A stretch of DNA of 64,000 nucleotides from Papilionanthe hookeriana x Papilionanthe teres (Eukaryota > Streptophyta > Magnoliopsida > Asparagales > Orchidaceae): positions 15,385,310 to 15,449,309 of the forward strand of contig CM040430.1 of the NCBI GenBank assembly GCA_022702705.1. Direction: 5' to 3'. The notes below the pieces were generated by a model. The model was not told the DNA's origin, did not search any database, and saw only the letters and a program-made list of their open reading frames with translations. The first letter of the stretch is position 1. Every line of letters begins with the position of its first letter. Both the position numbers and the translations under genes were made by a program. This document shows, piece by piece, positions 34,521 through 46,573 of this stretch.

Positions 34521-34537
34521 TGGCACCGTTGTCGGGG
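34521..34537 (+). other. TE3 tRNA-Asp primer-binding site
   Basis: TGGCACCGTTGTCGGGG, two mismatches from the perfect tRNA-Asp complement, placed 5 bases after the LTR. Confidence 0.85.
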
Positions 34538-34667
34538 ATAGATTTTATATGTTATAGGAATATAACATAATTATAGTAACGGACAACAATATAGGATTGT
34601 TAGAAAACCTTTTTAGAATTGCAACTTATTTAGTTAATTGTTTTTACTTTGTACTGATTTCGAGTGT

Positions 34668-36061
34668 ATGCGCAAATTTGGTTCTGAAAATCTTATACCT
34701 TACGATTCAGAATTAGAACGCACTGTTAGGAGAATTAAAAAACTGAGAAAAGAACCTGTAAATTCTGAAACAATGGAAATCAAAGTAAACAATCAAAGAA
34801 TAGAAAATGAACAACAATCTAGACCATTAAGAGATTATGCGAACCCTACATTAGATGAAATTCACTTAACTATTAAAAATTCTGATGTAGCTGCTAATTC
34901 ATTTGAGCTTAAACCTGTAATTATCCAAATGGTACAAAACAATCAATTTGGTGGAACTTCAAATGAAGATCCTAATTTCAATCTTGCAAGTTTCTTAGAA
35001 CTTTGTGCTGCCTTTAAGTACGATAGAGTGTCTGATGATGCTGTAAGGCTTAGACTTTTTCCTTTTTCATTAAGGCTTGGTTAAATTCGTTAGCACATGG
35101 ATCTATAAGAACTTGGGGAGAAATTTTATAAAAATTCTTATCGAAATATTTTCCACCATCTAAGACTACTAAGCTTAGAAATGATATCACATCTTTCAGT
35201 CAGTATGAGGGTGAATCGATATATGAATCTTGGGAAAGACTTAAAGAACTTCTTAGGAAATGTCCACATCATGCTTTACCAAATTGGTTAATAATTCAAA
35301 CATTTTATAATGGATTAGTAGGATATCTTAGATCTATAATAGACGATGCTGCTGGTGGATCACTAATGTTTAAACCTGTTGAAAAAACATATGCATTAAT
35401 AGAAGAAATGGCTACCAATAATTTTCAATGGCCTGCTGAAAGGGTAAATCCTAAGAAAATAGCTAGTATTCATGATTCTGATGCTTTAACCATGATAGTT
35501 TCTCAAACTGCTTCTCTTTAAAAGAAAATAGATCAATATGGAATGAATCGTTCTCAAACACCTCAAGTGTAAGAAGAAAATTCATTAGGACAAATCATAG
35601 ATGCTCAATCTTCATATGAAACAATAAATGCAAAAAATAATAGACAAAACAATCCTTATTCAAACTATTATAATCCAGGTTGGAAGAATCATCCAAATTT
35701 TAATTGGAATAACCAAAATAATAATAATAATCCTCAATGGGGGAACAATCCAGTAAACCCATTAGGAAATATAAATAATCCAGGTAATTCCAATTATAGA
35801 CCTTCTAATCCACTAGGTTTTTATAATAATAATTTACAATTCAAGGAAATGAAGTTCACTATGGAAGAAATAGTTTTGAATATGGCTAATCAATTACAAA
35901 ATCAAGGAAATGCTATTAAAAACATAGAAAAACCAATTAGGGCAAATTGCTTCTGCATTAAGCAATAGACCTATTGGAACTTTACCTAGCAATGTTGAAG
36001 TAAATCCTAAAGAACAAGGAAAAGAACCCTCAAAGCTATTCAATTAAGAAGTGGAAAAGAG
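34668..36061 (+). pseudogene. TE3 gag
   Basis: ATG at 34668 matches the TE4 gag start (both Met-Arg followed shortly by Gly-Ser and PYDSELE), so I prefer it to the upstream ATG at 34638. Blocks: RPLRDYANPTLDE, VIIQMVQNNQFGG, LELCAAFKYDRVSDDAVRL, then a frameshift at about 35070 where several codons of FSLRDKVKAW are lost, KFLSKYFPPSKTTKLRNDI, KCPHHALPNWLIIQTFYNG, AAGGSL and the Asn-rich tail. Several CAA/CAG-to-stop changes. No zinc knuckle seen. Confidence 0.87.
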
Positions 36062-37134
36062 TTGGAAACAAGAATTCAAAAAGAAACTCTAATTAAGAAG
36101 GAAAAAGAAGAAACTGAAGGAGAAAATGAAAGTTTATATCTTAATTTTCCTCTGAAACTTATGAAAATTACTGTTGAAAACCCACCTCCACCATTTCCTC
36201 AAAGACTAAAGCAACGAGATAAAGGAAAAAGATTTTCTAAATTCTTAGACATTTTGAAAAAATTGTCAATAAATATTCCTTTTGTTGAAGCTTTAGAATA
36301 AATGCCTGATTATGTTAAATTTATGAAGGATGTACTCAACAAAAAGAGGAAGTTATTAGATCATGAGACTGTTGCACTCAGTGAAGACTATAGTGTTATA
36401 ATTCAAAGAAAACTTCCTGAAAAACTTAAAGATCCTGGTAGTTTCACTATTCCGTGTGCTATTGGTGAAAAATTTTATGGGTGAGCATTATGTGATTTGG
36501 GAGCTAGCATAAATTTGATGCCTTTATCAACTTTTAAAAGGTTAGAAATTGGAGAGATTGTACCAACTTCTGTAACTTTACAGTTAGCTGATCGATCTAT
36601 TACACATCCTAAGGGAATTGTAGAAGATGTTTTGGTCAAGGTTGATAAGTTTATTTTTCCTGTGGACTTTATCATTCTAAATATGGAAGAAGATAAAGAA
36701 ATTCCAATCATTTTAGGAAGAACTTTCTTAGCTACAGGAAGGGTTATGATAGACGTTCAAAAAAGAGAATTAACTATGAGAGTAAATGACTAAGAAGTAA
36801 CCTTTAACATCTCAAAGTCAATGAAATATCCATCAATAGAAAAGATGATGAATATTTCAGAATGGATATATGTAATTATTTGAAAAGAGAATATTTCCAA
36901 GAAAATTATGAAGAAAAATATGATATAGAAAAAGATAATTATGAAGAAATAGAAATTGAAGATGCTGATTATATTCAAAAAAATTATGAAAAGCTTGATT
37001 TAACATCACCAGAAAATCAAATTTTAATTCCATCTGTTGTAAAACCTCCTGAACTTGAATTAAAGAATCTTCCAAATCATTTGAAGTATATATTTTTAGG
37101 AGAGTTTTCAACATTAACAGTAATTGTATCCTAG
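36062..37134 (+). pseudogene. TE3 aspartic protease and linker
   Basis: PPPPFPQRLKQR, LSINIPFVEALE, a TAA at 36299-36301, then MPDYVKFMKDVL, the ALCDLGASINLMPLSTF catalytic block preceded by a TGA at 36482, LQLADRSITHPKG, DKFIFPVDFI and PIILGRTFLATGR. The acidic linker to RT (36862-37134) contains PPELELKNLPNHLKYIFLG. At least three stops and a frame change near 36850. Confidence 0.87.
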
Positions 37135-37164
37135 AACTTAAATGAAATTCAAGAACAAAGATTA

Positions 37165-38709
37165 ATGGATACATTAAAAAAATACAAAAGAGCTTTTAGT
37201 TGGACTTTAGCTGATATTAAAGGAATTAATCATTCGATTTGTATGCACATAATTTTATTAAATGAAGAACATAAACCAATAATTGACCTTCAAAGGAGAT
37301 TAAACCCTATAATGAAAGAAGTATTTAAAAAAGAAATTCTAAAATGGTTAGATGTTGGAATTATATATCCTATTTCGGATAGTACTTGGGTAAGTCTAAT
37401 TCATTGTGTTCCCATGAAAGGAGGAATAACTGTTGAAGAAAATAAAAATAAAGAATTAATTCCTATCAGATAAATTTCAGGATGGTGTATTTGTATAGAT
37501 TATCGAAAATTAAATGCAGCCACCGGAAAAGATCATTTTCCTCTTCCTTTCTTAGACCAAATGTTGGATAGACTTGCTGAACATAAGTATTATTTCTTTC
37601 TGGATGGATATACTGGTTACCATCAGGTACCTATTGCTCCTGAGGATCAAGAGAAAACAACTTTTACTAGTCCTTACGGAACTTTTGCTTTCAGAAGGAT
37701 GCCTTTTGGACTATGTAATGCACCTGCAACATTCCAAAGATGTATGATGTCAATTTTTAGTAAATTAATAGAAAATGAAATTGAAGTATTTATGGATGAT
37801 TTCTCTGTGTTTGAAAAGTCATTTGAAGCATGCTTAAATCAACTTGAAAAAGTTTTGGAGCTATGCGAAAAAACTAACTTAGTTCTAAATTGGGAGAAAT
37901 GTCAATTTATGGTTGCAGGAGGAATTGTATTAGGGCATAAAATTTCAGAAAATGATATGGAAGTAGATCCTGCAAAAATTCAAGTAAAAACTAAATTACC
38001 ACCTCCTAATTCAGTGAGAGGGGTAAGAAGCTTTTTTGGACATGCTGGTTTCTACAGGCGTTATATTAAAGATTTTTCGAAAATTACAAAGCCTCCATGC
38101 CAACTTTTAGAAAAATACAAGAAATTTGAATTTACTAAGGACTACTTGAATGCCTTTAAATTATTAAAGGAAAAACTAATCACAACACCTATAATAGTTT
38201 CACCTGATTGGGAGAAACCGTTCAAACTAATGTGTGATGCTAGTGATTATGCTATTGGAGCTGTTCTTGGTCAAGGATATGACAAAATTTTTAAGGTTAT
38301 ATACTACGCTAGTAGAACTCTTAATGATGCTCAAATTAACTATACGGTTACTGAAAAAGAGTTACTGGCTATTGTATATGCTTTTGATAAATTTAGATCT
38401 TATTTAATTAGAACAAAATGTGGTGTGCATACTGATCATTCTGCTATTAAATGTCTGATGAAAAAGAAGGATACTAAACCAAGATTAATTAGATGGGTAC
38501 TTTTAATGCAAGAATTCAATTTTGTGGTGATTGATAGAAAAGGAACTGAAAATCAAATTGCTGATCATTTGTAGAGACTAGAAAATAATGTATTATCTGA
38601 CACCAACAAAGAAATAATAGACAGTTTCCTTGATGAAAAACTTTATAATATTTATGAGTGGAAAATACCTTGGTATGCAAATATAGTAAATTATTTAGTA
38701 AGCGATATT
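37165..38709 (+). pseudogene. TE3 reverse transcriptase and RNase H
   Basis: YKRAFSWTLADIKGI and PQRRLNP-like blocks open RT; a TAA at 37471 separates them from ICIDYRKLNAATGKDHF. From 37561 to 38574 the frame is open: FFLDGYTGYHQ, MPFGLCNAPATFQR, FMDDFSVF (catalytic DD), LVLNWEKCQFM, the thumb (FFGHAGFYRRYIKDFS), then RNase H with LMCDASDYAIGAVLGQ, YYASRTLNDAQINY, EKELLAIVYAFDKFR and HTDHSAIK. A TAG replaces Ser after ADHL at 38572. Closest to intact of the three elements' RTs. Confidence 0.93.
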
Positions 38710-39947
38710 TTGCCACCTATGCTAACATTGCAACAACAGAAAAAATTTGTTCATGATTCAAAATCGTATTTTTGGGATGAACCATATTTATATAAGCAAT
38801 GTAATGATCTTATTATTAGGAGATGTGTGCCTTATGAAGAAACTGAACAGATCATTCAGAAATGTCATGATTCTGATTTTGGAGGACATTTTAGAATTGA
38901 TAAAACTGCATATAAAATCTTACAAGCTGGATTTTATTGGCCTACTCTTTTTAGAAATATTTACAGATATATCAAACCAGTGATAGATGCCAACGAGTAG
39001 GTAATATATCTAGAAGAAATGAAATGCCTCTAAATTTCATATTAGAAGTTGATATTTTTGATGTTTGGGGATTAGATTTCATGGGACCATTTATTCCTTC
39101 ATTTGGGAACTTATATATTTTAATTGCTGTTGATTATGTATCAAAGTGGATTGAAGCACAAGCTTTACCTCGGTGTGATGCTAAAAGTGTTTCAAGATTC
39201 TTAATGAAAAACATTTTCACAAGATACGGTATGCCAATAGTGATTATCACTGATGGAGGATCCCATTTTAGGAATAAACACATTCAAAGATTGGCAGAAA
39301 GGTTTAGTATTGTTCATAAATTTTATACTACCTATCATTCTCAAACTAGTGGTTTAGCTGAAGTTTCCGATAGAGAGATCAAACAAATTTTAGAAAAGAC
39401 TGTAAACCCTACTAGAGTAGATTGGTCTACAAGATTAGATACTGCATTATCGGCATAAAGGACTGCTTATAAAACATCTATTGGTATGACTCCTTACAGG
39501 CTTATATATGGAAAAACTTATCACTTACCAGTAGAATTGGAACATAAAGCTTTTTGGGCGATTAAACAATTCAATTACAATTTGAAAAATGCTGGTGAGA
39601 AGAGAAAGCTGCAATTGAATGAATTAGAAGAATTAAGAAATGAATCTTAAAATAACAATAGAATTTATAAGGAAACACTAAAGTTAAGACATTATCGGAA
39701 GATTAACCGAAAGAACTTTGAATCAGGACAAGAAGTTTTGCTTTACAATACAAGGCTAAAATTATTTCCTAGAAAATTGAAGTCTCGTTGGTTAGGACCC
39801 TTTACTGTAACTCAGGCTTTTACTTAAGGAGCTGTTGAAATTAAAGATCCGAAGATTGGGAATAGGTTGAAAGTAAATGGACATAAATTAAAACCATATT
39901 TTTAGGGTAAAAGACAAAATTATAAAGAGGTTTTAATGCTTATTTAA
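38710..39947 (+). pseudogene. TE3 integrase
   Basis: Zinc-binding part: HDSDFGGHF with both His; the CDQC-like pair is decayed to PVIDANE before a TAG at 38998. Core: Asp in GLDFMGP, Asp in TDGGSHF, Glu in SGLAEVSDREI, then a TAA at 39456 inside the LDTALSAYRTAYKT-like block. The C-terminal part (EVLLYNTRLKLFP, SRWLGPFTV, KVNGHKLKPYF) has two more stops and ends at 39945-39947. No chromodomain. Confidence 0.9.
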
Positions 39948-39967
39948 CCTGAATAACAACTGAATAG

Positions 39968-40015
39968 GTCGGGCTAACGACGTTAAACCAAGTGCTTTAT
40001 GGGAGGTAACCCATA
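39968..40015 (+). promoter_or_regulatory. Conserved post-pol hairpin motif of TE3
   Basis: TCGGGCTAACGACGTTAAACC is followed by TTATGGGAGGTAACCCATAG, a 6-bp stem TATGGG/CCCATA around AGGTAA. TE4 has the same motif at the same place with TGTGGG/CCCATG. It lies just after the pol stop and before the ORF-a leader. Function unknown. Confidence 0.7.
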
Positions 40016-40391
40016 GTTATCTTTAATAGTTGTGTGTTTTTGTTAGTTTGTAGTAATATTAAGTCCTACTACTTATATTTAGCCTTTGATTATCATAGAA
40101 TTTGAATCGAGAGAGAAAATTTGGAACATATTGGACCACGTGTTTTCTATGCAAAATTTTTCCTAGGGCGCCGATGGCGCGCTTGACGCCGCCGACGGTG
40201 GGGTTTTCCCGAGAGCTCGGGTATTTAATTGCATAAGGCTCACCGACGGCGCCTTCGAGGCCGTAGAAGGCGGGATCGGTGAGTGGGTAGTTTTTCGTGT
40301 TCAAAATGACAGTTTTTGGTGGTTTTTAGCGAATTTGCCCTTTATAAACTCCTATGGACAGTTCCTAAACATTCCAAACTCCTAAAAATGA
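40016..40391 (+). promoter_or_regulatory. TE3 ORF-a leader with GC-rich module
   Basis: The module at 40164-40285 (GGGCGCCGATGGCGCGC, GACGCCGCCGACGG, ACCGACGGCGCC) surrounds TTTTCCCGAGAGCTCGGGTATTTAATTGCATAAGG, very like the LTR module of the same element (TTTTCTCGAGAGTTC..TATTTAAATGCATGG). TTTATAAA-like TTTATAAACTCC follows at 40341. This could be a displaced copy of the LTR promoter; no start site can be shown. Confidence 0.5.
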
Positions 40392-41565
40392 ATGGATTCT
40401 CTCTTCAATTCTTCTCAAATTGCTTCAAATTTGATTGACAACTCAATATTTCGAGTTTACAATAGGAGAAAGTTCGTCAGTGCGGAGGCGCAGCGACTCT
40501 TCAATAAGGTAATCTCGAAGAAAAGATTGATTAAAGAAAGTGGATTTGTCAATAGAGGACAAAGTGATTCTTGTCACCAATCGAAGAAATGATTGTGTGA
40601 AGAAGATGGGAAGTGTTCTGCTACACTTTTTCCACAGTAGTCGTTACAGTTGTTAAAGAATTCTACACAAACTTACATGGAATCAACCAAGGAAGCGTTT
40701 ATGTGCGAGGTAGGTGGATTACATTTAATTCCGAAAGAATTAATGAGTTATATATGCTTGAGAATGTTTCAGTCTGTCACTTTTTAAATTTCGTGCCGAC
40801 GAAAGAAAAGATGAACGAAATATATCAATTTTTAACGGACAAAACTGATGAATGGGAAATTAGAGAGAACAGGTATGTTAGTTTCTCTGCTACTCTCTTG
40901 AATCCTGTTTCGAAAGACTGGCACTTTTTCATCTCAGCGAAATTGTTGCCTACGATGAAAATTGGCAAGGTTACGAAAGAAAGTGCAATCTTATACTACT
41001 GCATTCAGAGGGGATGGCCCATTGATATTGGATCGATTATTGTGAAATCTGTTTATGGCCTGATCAATCAAGGATCATCTCAAGGGCTTGGACATCCTTC
41101 CATAATTTTCTTGATTTGTAGTTTGTTTCAAGTTTCATTCGAGATTTGGGAGAAGATATTGCTACCTTGGAAACTCTTAGATCTGACTTAGATGTTCCCA
41201 ACCATTGATGGAGAGGGTGATGTAGGTTTGATCCTGGATCAAGCTTCACATAATTCTGTTCCAGTTCAACCATTAGTAGCAGACAAGACACTAAAATCAA
41301 AAGTTTGGAAAATCAGGTACAAAAATGAACAAGCACAGTTAACAATATGTTTGAATTCTTCGATCACATCGATTGGAGAATGAAAAAGCATTTTAACCAT
41401 ACTGGACAATTTGAAGCAAGTTTGGTGCGATTGATGATAAAGAATGGATGGATCGATGAAGATTCCATTGAAGAATTCCTATTCCAACCTTTTTACAACT
41501 TGTTTGTCCATGTTCAAACAATGGGAGATATCAAAGGAGAGACCTGTACTAGTTCAGAAGAGTAG
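40392..41565 (+). pseudogene. TE3 ORF-a (first Athila 3' ORF, plant transposon-protein family)
   Basis: ATG at 40392 gives MDSLFNSSQIASNLIDNS, then NRRKFVSAEAQRLFNKVISKKRLIKESGF, a frameshift near 40575 and stop near 40592, and the core: VVKEFYTNLHGI, VYVRGRWITF, RINELYML, WHFFISAKLLPT, IDIGSIIVKSVYGL, LGHPSIIFLIC. The end is acidic (SIEEFLFQPFYNLFVHVQ.. TSSEE). These blocks match the family annotated in plants as putative plant transposon protein, the ORF often called env-like in Athila. I see no signal peptide, transmembrane helix or furin-like site, so an envelope role is not supported. Confidence 0.75.
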
Positions 41566-42379
41566 TAGACTTAATTAGTTTATTTCAGTATATTGTGTTT
41601 GATTTAATGAATGTTTGTTTGCATGTGTGTTTGATTAGTTTGCTTTTAATCTTAGTATAGATGAGATTAAGTTTGAAATGTTTGTTTTCAGCATTTTGAG
41701 TGTTGTGGCTTGGATTGCGACGCTGATTGATGGATTTAGGTTGAAAGAATACTTACTTATGTGTGTTATATATTGTGTATTGCAACAACTTGGATTTAAT
41801 ATATATAAATGTGATGTTTGTTGTGTGTACGTTTATTTGTTTTAATACATCACTAAATTAATTAAAATATATAATAAAAAGCATCGAACAAATGACGAGG
41901 AGGCTTAAAATTGAGAAAAATTGCAAAATGTTCAATTTTAAAGAATCCCGACGACGACGGCCTTGAGGCCACCGACGGCGCGATTTCCCCGACGACGACG
42001 GCCTTAAGGCCACTGACGGCGTGGTCGCAAAAAATACATATTTACCGCGATTTTGATAGGTCAAAAGCCACTATTCATCTTCTTCTTTCTCTTTTTACCC
42101 AAAAAACTGACCTAGGGCTTGAGAGATCTTGGATTTGGAGCGATTTCAACTAATTTTAACACATGATTTCATCTTCCCTTGGTAAGAGCTTCACTCCTAT
42201 GTAACAATTTTTTATTTTCACCATGAATTTCTTCCACATTGAGAAATTTTGAGAAGTTTGAAAATGTTGAGAAAAGACTTGGAAGAAACTCATGGAAATT
42301 GATTTAGATTGTTTTAAACCCCATTTAGAAGCCATTGTGTTATTATTTTAGATATTAGTTGGAGTTTTTTGTGATTTGA
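41566..42379 (+). promoter_or_regulatory. TE3 ORF-b leader: TATA box, GC-rich module, 5' splice site
   Basis: T/G-rich DNA leads to TATATATAAA at 41800-41809. About 140 bases on is a GC module at 41946-42030, two copies of GACGACGACGGCCTTGAGGCC-like text. A leader with CTAGGGCTTGAGAGATCTTGG follows, then CTTGGTAAGAGC (GT at 42182-42183), a strong 5' splice site. The TE4 leader has all the same parts in the same order. The 3' splice site is not clear in TE3. Confidence 0.55.
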
Positions 42380-43446
42380 ATTTGACAAAACTCGATTTGA
42401 TGAAACTCGATTTGTAAATGCAAAAGCCTAATCGAGGTACACTTCACTTTTTCAAAGTAAGAAGTGTATTCAAGATAGAGTTTTTGAGAATCCTGGAGGA
42501 GAGGTGGAATGAGTTATCAAGGAGAGAGGATGGGAGAATTTTTGCTATACAACAAACAAAGCTGATGTTGAAGTTGTTAGAGAGTTTTACTTGAATCTGA
42601 CTCAAATTGAGGACGAGCCTGTCCAAGGGGTTTCTCTGTCAAATTTAGTGCTAATAGAATTAACTCTTTTTACGAGCTTCAAGATTATTATACTAGTGAG
42701 TTTGAAACTTTTGGAACAATGGAAGGTCCGTTGGATGATGTTATCGACTTTCTCACTGATGGTAAGGGAGTTTGGAAAATTAAAAATCGTGAACAGATTA
42801 ACTTTCCACTGTCCATGATGAGTGCCACTGCTAAGGCATGACGTTATTTTATCTATTCAACTTTACTACCTACATTCCATCATAGTGAAGTCTCGAGAGA
42901 GAGAGCTGTTTGAATTTCTATATTCAGAACAATAGAAGAATTAATGTGGGGAAGATAATCTATAAGAATATTATGACTACTACGAGAAGTGAGACAAGTG
43001 GATCTTTAGGGCATCCTGGCCTTATTTATGCACTTTGTCAATTGTCTGGAGTTGAGGCCAGAGATGATGAGGAATGGGTGTATCCTATGAAACCCGTTAC
43101 TAAAGGAAATATAAGGACTTATACATCCTATGAGGAATGGAGATCAGAGAGTAGGAGCAATGAACCATCTACTAGTAGAGATATCCCTTCTACTAGCTAT
43201 GACTCTCCTGCCTCCAGTTCCCCAACCTTCTATGATCTAATGAATGCTATGACCCTACAAAGGAAAAGTTTTGAGAAATTAGATGAAAGATTAGAAAGGA
43301 TCGATCACAGGATTGAAGGGCTAGAAAGAAGACATGATCATGATAGTGAGTATCTGCAGAGGCATTCAGATTTTGAGATGGCTTATTACGATGCTCAGGC
43401 TAGATATTACCGAGGAGATCCAGATGTAACTTTTCCAGAGTGCTAA
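42380..43446 (+). pseudogene. TE3 ORF-b (second, paralogous 3' ORF)
   Basis: Broken frame beginning near RFDETRFVNAKA, then KKCIQDRVFENPGG, VVREFYLNLTQIED, RINSFYELQDYY, VIDFLTDGKGVW and a TGA near 42839; from 42910 an open 178-codon part with INVGKIIYKNI, SGSLGHPGLIYALCQLSGVEA, a Ser/Thr/Pro-rich linker and a coiled-coil-like end (LDERLERIDHRIEGLERRHD), closing MAYYDAQARYYRGDPDVTFP. The order of blocks parallels ORF-a, so the two are paralogues. Four or more disruptions. Confidence 0.75.
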
Positions 43447-44882
43447 GTACTCGGTATCAGCCTGATCCTCCTGCTAACCAGGGTGATGACGATATTATGT
43501 GGGATTTTAATGTTTGATTTGATGTGATGTGACGTATTTGTTTGTTTTTAGTTTTGTTTGATGAACTTTGATTTGATTTGTATTTTATTGTATTGTGGAA
43601 AATGCTTTGTTTTCTGTGATATGTGTTTAGTGTGGTAGTTTAAATTTTCATTTCTAAATGCTTGTTATATTTGTAATAGTAAGTGTAATTATGAACTATT
43701 TAGTTTAAATTAGTAAATTGTTTGTTCTGTATTGTGAAATGCATATGTCCTGTGTAGTGTAGTTAGTTGTTTTTGTTCAATGTTTAGTTTTATATACTTG
43801 TTTTAAAATTTCTTTACCTCAGGAAATTTTCTAAACTGTATGTGTGTAGAAGGATTTTTATATTACAGGATACTTAAATTTGAAATTTTAAAAAGAACCT
43901 GCAAATTTCAAAAAGACAAAAATGCTTAAAGTGCAAAGGTATGAATTTTATATTTAGAACTTTTCTTTCACCCATGTACTATTTTTATTTAAAGAAAAAT
44001 TTAAGTTTGGGGGAGGGAAGAAAAATCTTAACTATTATATGTTCTTAAATAACATATTTTCAAAAATTATTTATATGATTTATGAGATAAAATTTAATTC
44101 TAAATACTATATTTAGATTATATCTAAATATTGTAAAAGATTAAAAGAAATATTTTTGATAATGAAAGTTAATTTTGGAAATTAAGATATTTAGTATAAG
44201 AGGGTAAGATTATAATTAACTATTTAAATTAAAGAAAACTATATTATGAAATATTAAAAATCTTAGGAATTTAGTTGAGAAAGAAAAGATTGAGATTCAA
44301 TAAAGTAAAATCTATGAAGTACATATAAGGTAAAGAATGTTGAAAGTTTCAAATTTAGGTAAAGAAGAGTGAAGTTCAAAATTATTAACAGGTTATCTAG
44401 ATATAGTAATCCTCACTTGAAAAAGAAAGAAAAGAACAAGAAAAAGAAAAGGATTAAAAAACAGTCCCTGAAAAGAAAAAAAAGGAAGAAGAAAAGAAAA
44501 CAGGTGAGGAGAAGCTTGAGGATATGATTGGTTTCACTTGGATTAACCTAAAAAAAAACTAAAAAAATTTCTGAACTTATATTTATGATTGGTTTCTTGG
44601 TTATTGTTTCATCATGAATTTCCTATCTTCAAAAAAACTCTAAGACAATTAATATTGCAACATATAGTCATTCTTGAAATGAATAGAAAACTAGAACTCT
44701 TAAACTTGATGACTAGATAGCCTTATATTTGCAGAATTAATGAAATTATTTAAAAATATTTTTGAGAATTCTTATTATAATATTTATTTATATCAAAATT
44801 ATAGTATTTTTGAATTAAAACTTTACCACAATAAATCATAATTTTTATGTAGTATTAAGGATTACTTGAGGGCAAGTAATGG
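43447..44882 (+). other. TE3 3' non-coding region
   Basis: T/G-rich then A/T-rich, no gene. It holds AAGTTTGGGGGAGGGAAG at 44003-44020, a near copy of the true polypurine tract about 880 bases upstream of the 3' LTR, and a 90-base A/G tract at about 44417-44510 followed by GAGGAGAAGCTTGAGGATATG. Both recur in TE4. Confidence 0.75.
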
Positions 44883-44899
44883 TTAAGTTTGGGGGATTT
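44883..44899 (+). other. TE3 polypurine tract
   Basis: TTAAGTTTGGGGGATTT immediately before the LTR start TGACCC; TE4 has the same at 61289-61309. Confidence 0.85.
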
Positions 44900-46573
44900 T
44901 GACCCAAGAGAAAAATGTCAAGCTTTTCATGCTTATTTTACACTGATTTTGATGATATTGCACTTTAATGAAAGGTATTTTTGCTGTTTTTCTGCATGTA
45001 TGAAGAATTAAGGACAAATGAACGAAAATATGCAAAAATGAGTGGAATTAGAGTAAAAAGGACTAAATTATGCAAATTTGACCTAGGCCGCCGACGGCGA
45101 TGTCGAGGCCGCCGATGACGTGATTTTCCCGAGAGTTAAGAAGAAATTATAAGGGAGGCTGCCGACGACGGGGACAGTTTAAATGCATGGTTTCTAGAAG
45201 CCTTCCAAGGGCGCCTCATGGCCGCCGATGACGGGGTCGACGGATCTTTCCAGAAATATGTCTAATGTGGATGATTTTCGAAGGGGTGCCTTCACAACTC
45301 TTAGAGACTCTTCTACAAGTTTAGAAGGAATGAATTTTGGCAAAAAAATGGCTCTTCTTTTGGTCCCTAAAGTGATTTTTAGTGAGTCCATATTGTAAAG
45401 AGATTGAATTAGTGAGTAGTGAGTTCAAATAGAGAAATTGTAAGGAATTCTTCAAGGAATTGCAAGAGTGGAAGGGAAGTGAGAGAACTCTTCCACATTG
45501 ACGTTTCAAAGGAGAATTCCAAGGAAAAGATCCAGAGAAACTTCGAGGAGTTTGCTTGGGGAGGAATTTGAGATAAGTAGTGTTTTTTTGTTTTTAGTGT
45601 GTAGAACTTTGCTTTATTATATGAAATCTAAGTTTTATTGCATCTTCTTCTTGAATTTTGAGTAGTTGTTCTATCCTTCTCTTAGTTTTGATGTTTTTGT
45701 GAAATGATTATATAATTAGTATATGAAATAAATTATAAAAGAAGTTGTGATGGTACTATACCTAAACTTAATTTCCTATACGTTTTGGCCATTTGTACTG
45801 TTAAAATCTGTGAAGAATTCTTAAGACCTGAACGTGGGCTAAGGATTCTTAACTTGTATGTATCACAATTCTCTTTACAAGGTAGACGGGTAAGTCCTTG
45901 TAGTGAGAAGTGCAAATAAATAGGGAAATAATATTAATCGAGCGTAGAATTGGAGATTTTAGAGTGACAGGCTAAAATCCTCAATTCGGTCTTATCGTTT
46001 GGGTGCTGATGTGTAGATTGTTAGCCCTCAGGTGAGGGGAACGTGGGAGCTCTGAAGTGAGAGCCGGTATCCTCCCAGCCTAGCCGCAGAATCAGTAACC
46101 AAGCATAGGATTAGTCAATGTTCTTTATGCCTGGACCAAAGGGTAAACAATAGGTATGCTCCTATTTGGCACAACACATTAAAACTAATTATAATTATCA
46201 TTTCACTTTAATATCTTAACTAAGGAGAAAGATTTTTGCTATTATTTATATTTGAACTTAACTCTAGTAGTATTAGTAAATTGTTAGTAAAACTAGTTTA
46301 TAATATAAGTTTCATATTATTATCGATTGCATATTAGTGACAGATAGGCATTTCGATTAGTTATAATTATGAATTGATTTTTTTTATAATCCTAGTCTGT
46401 AGGCTTTATTATATCTCTCCTTGTGGGATCGATATCCAGAACTCCATTAGAGCCCTGTATTACTTGAGCGATACATATACTTGCATTTGAAAGTAACTCT
46501 GCGATTAAAAGATTAAAATATTCAATTGTTACTAAAGTAAATTCGAATTGGATTAAAGCGCAGGGTTGTTTCA
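44900..46573 (+). repeat. TE3 3' LTR
   Basis: Starts TGACCCAAGAG and ends GTTTCA, followed by the target duplication. Collinear with 32866-34515 with scattered substitutions and small indels, so the insertion is not recent. The GC module is at 45085-45240. Confidence 0.92.

Larger units (their letters stand above)
32866..46573 (+). mobile_element. TE3: complete Athila-type element with two extra 3' ORFs
   Basis: 13.7 kb, bounded by LTRs of about 1.65 kb and a perfect 5-bp target duplication. Order: LTR, primer site, gag, protease, RT/RNase H, integrase, conserved hairpin, ORF-a, ORF-b, internal polypurine-like motif, polypurine tract, LTR. All genes are on the plus strand and all carry stops or frameshifts, though RT/RNase H is open over 338 codons. 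Confidence 0.93.
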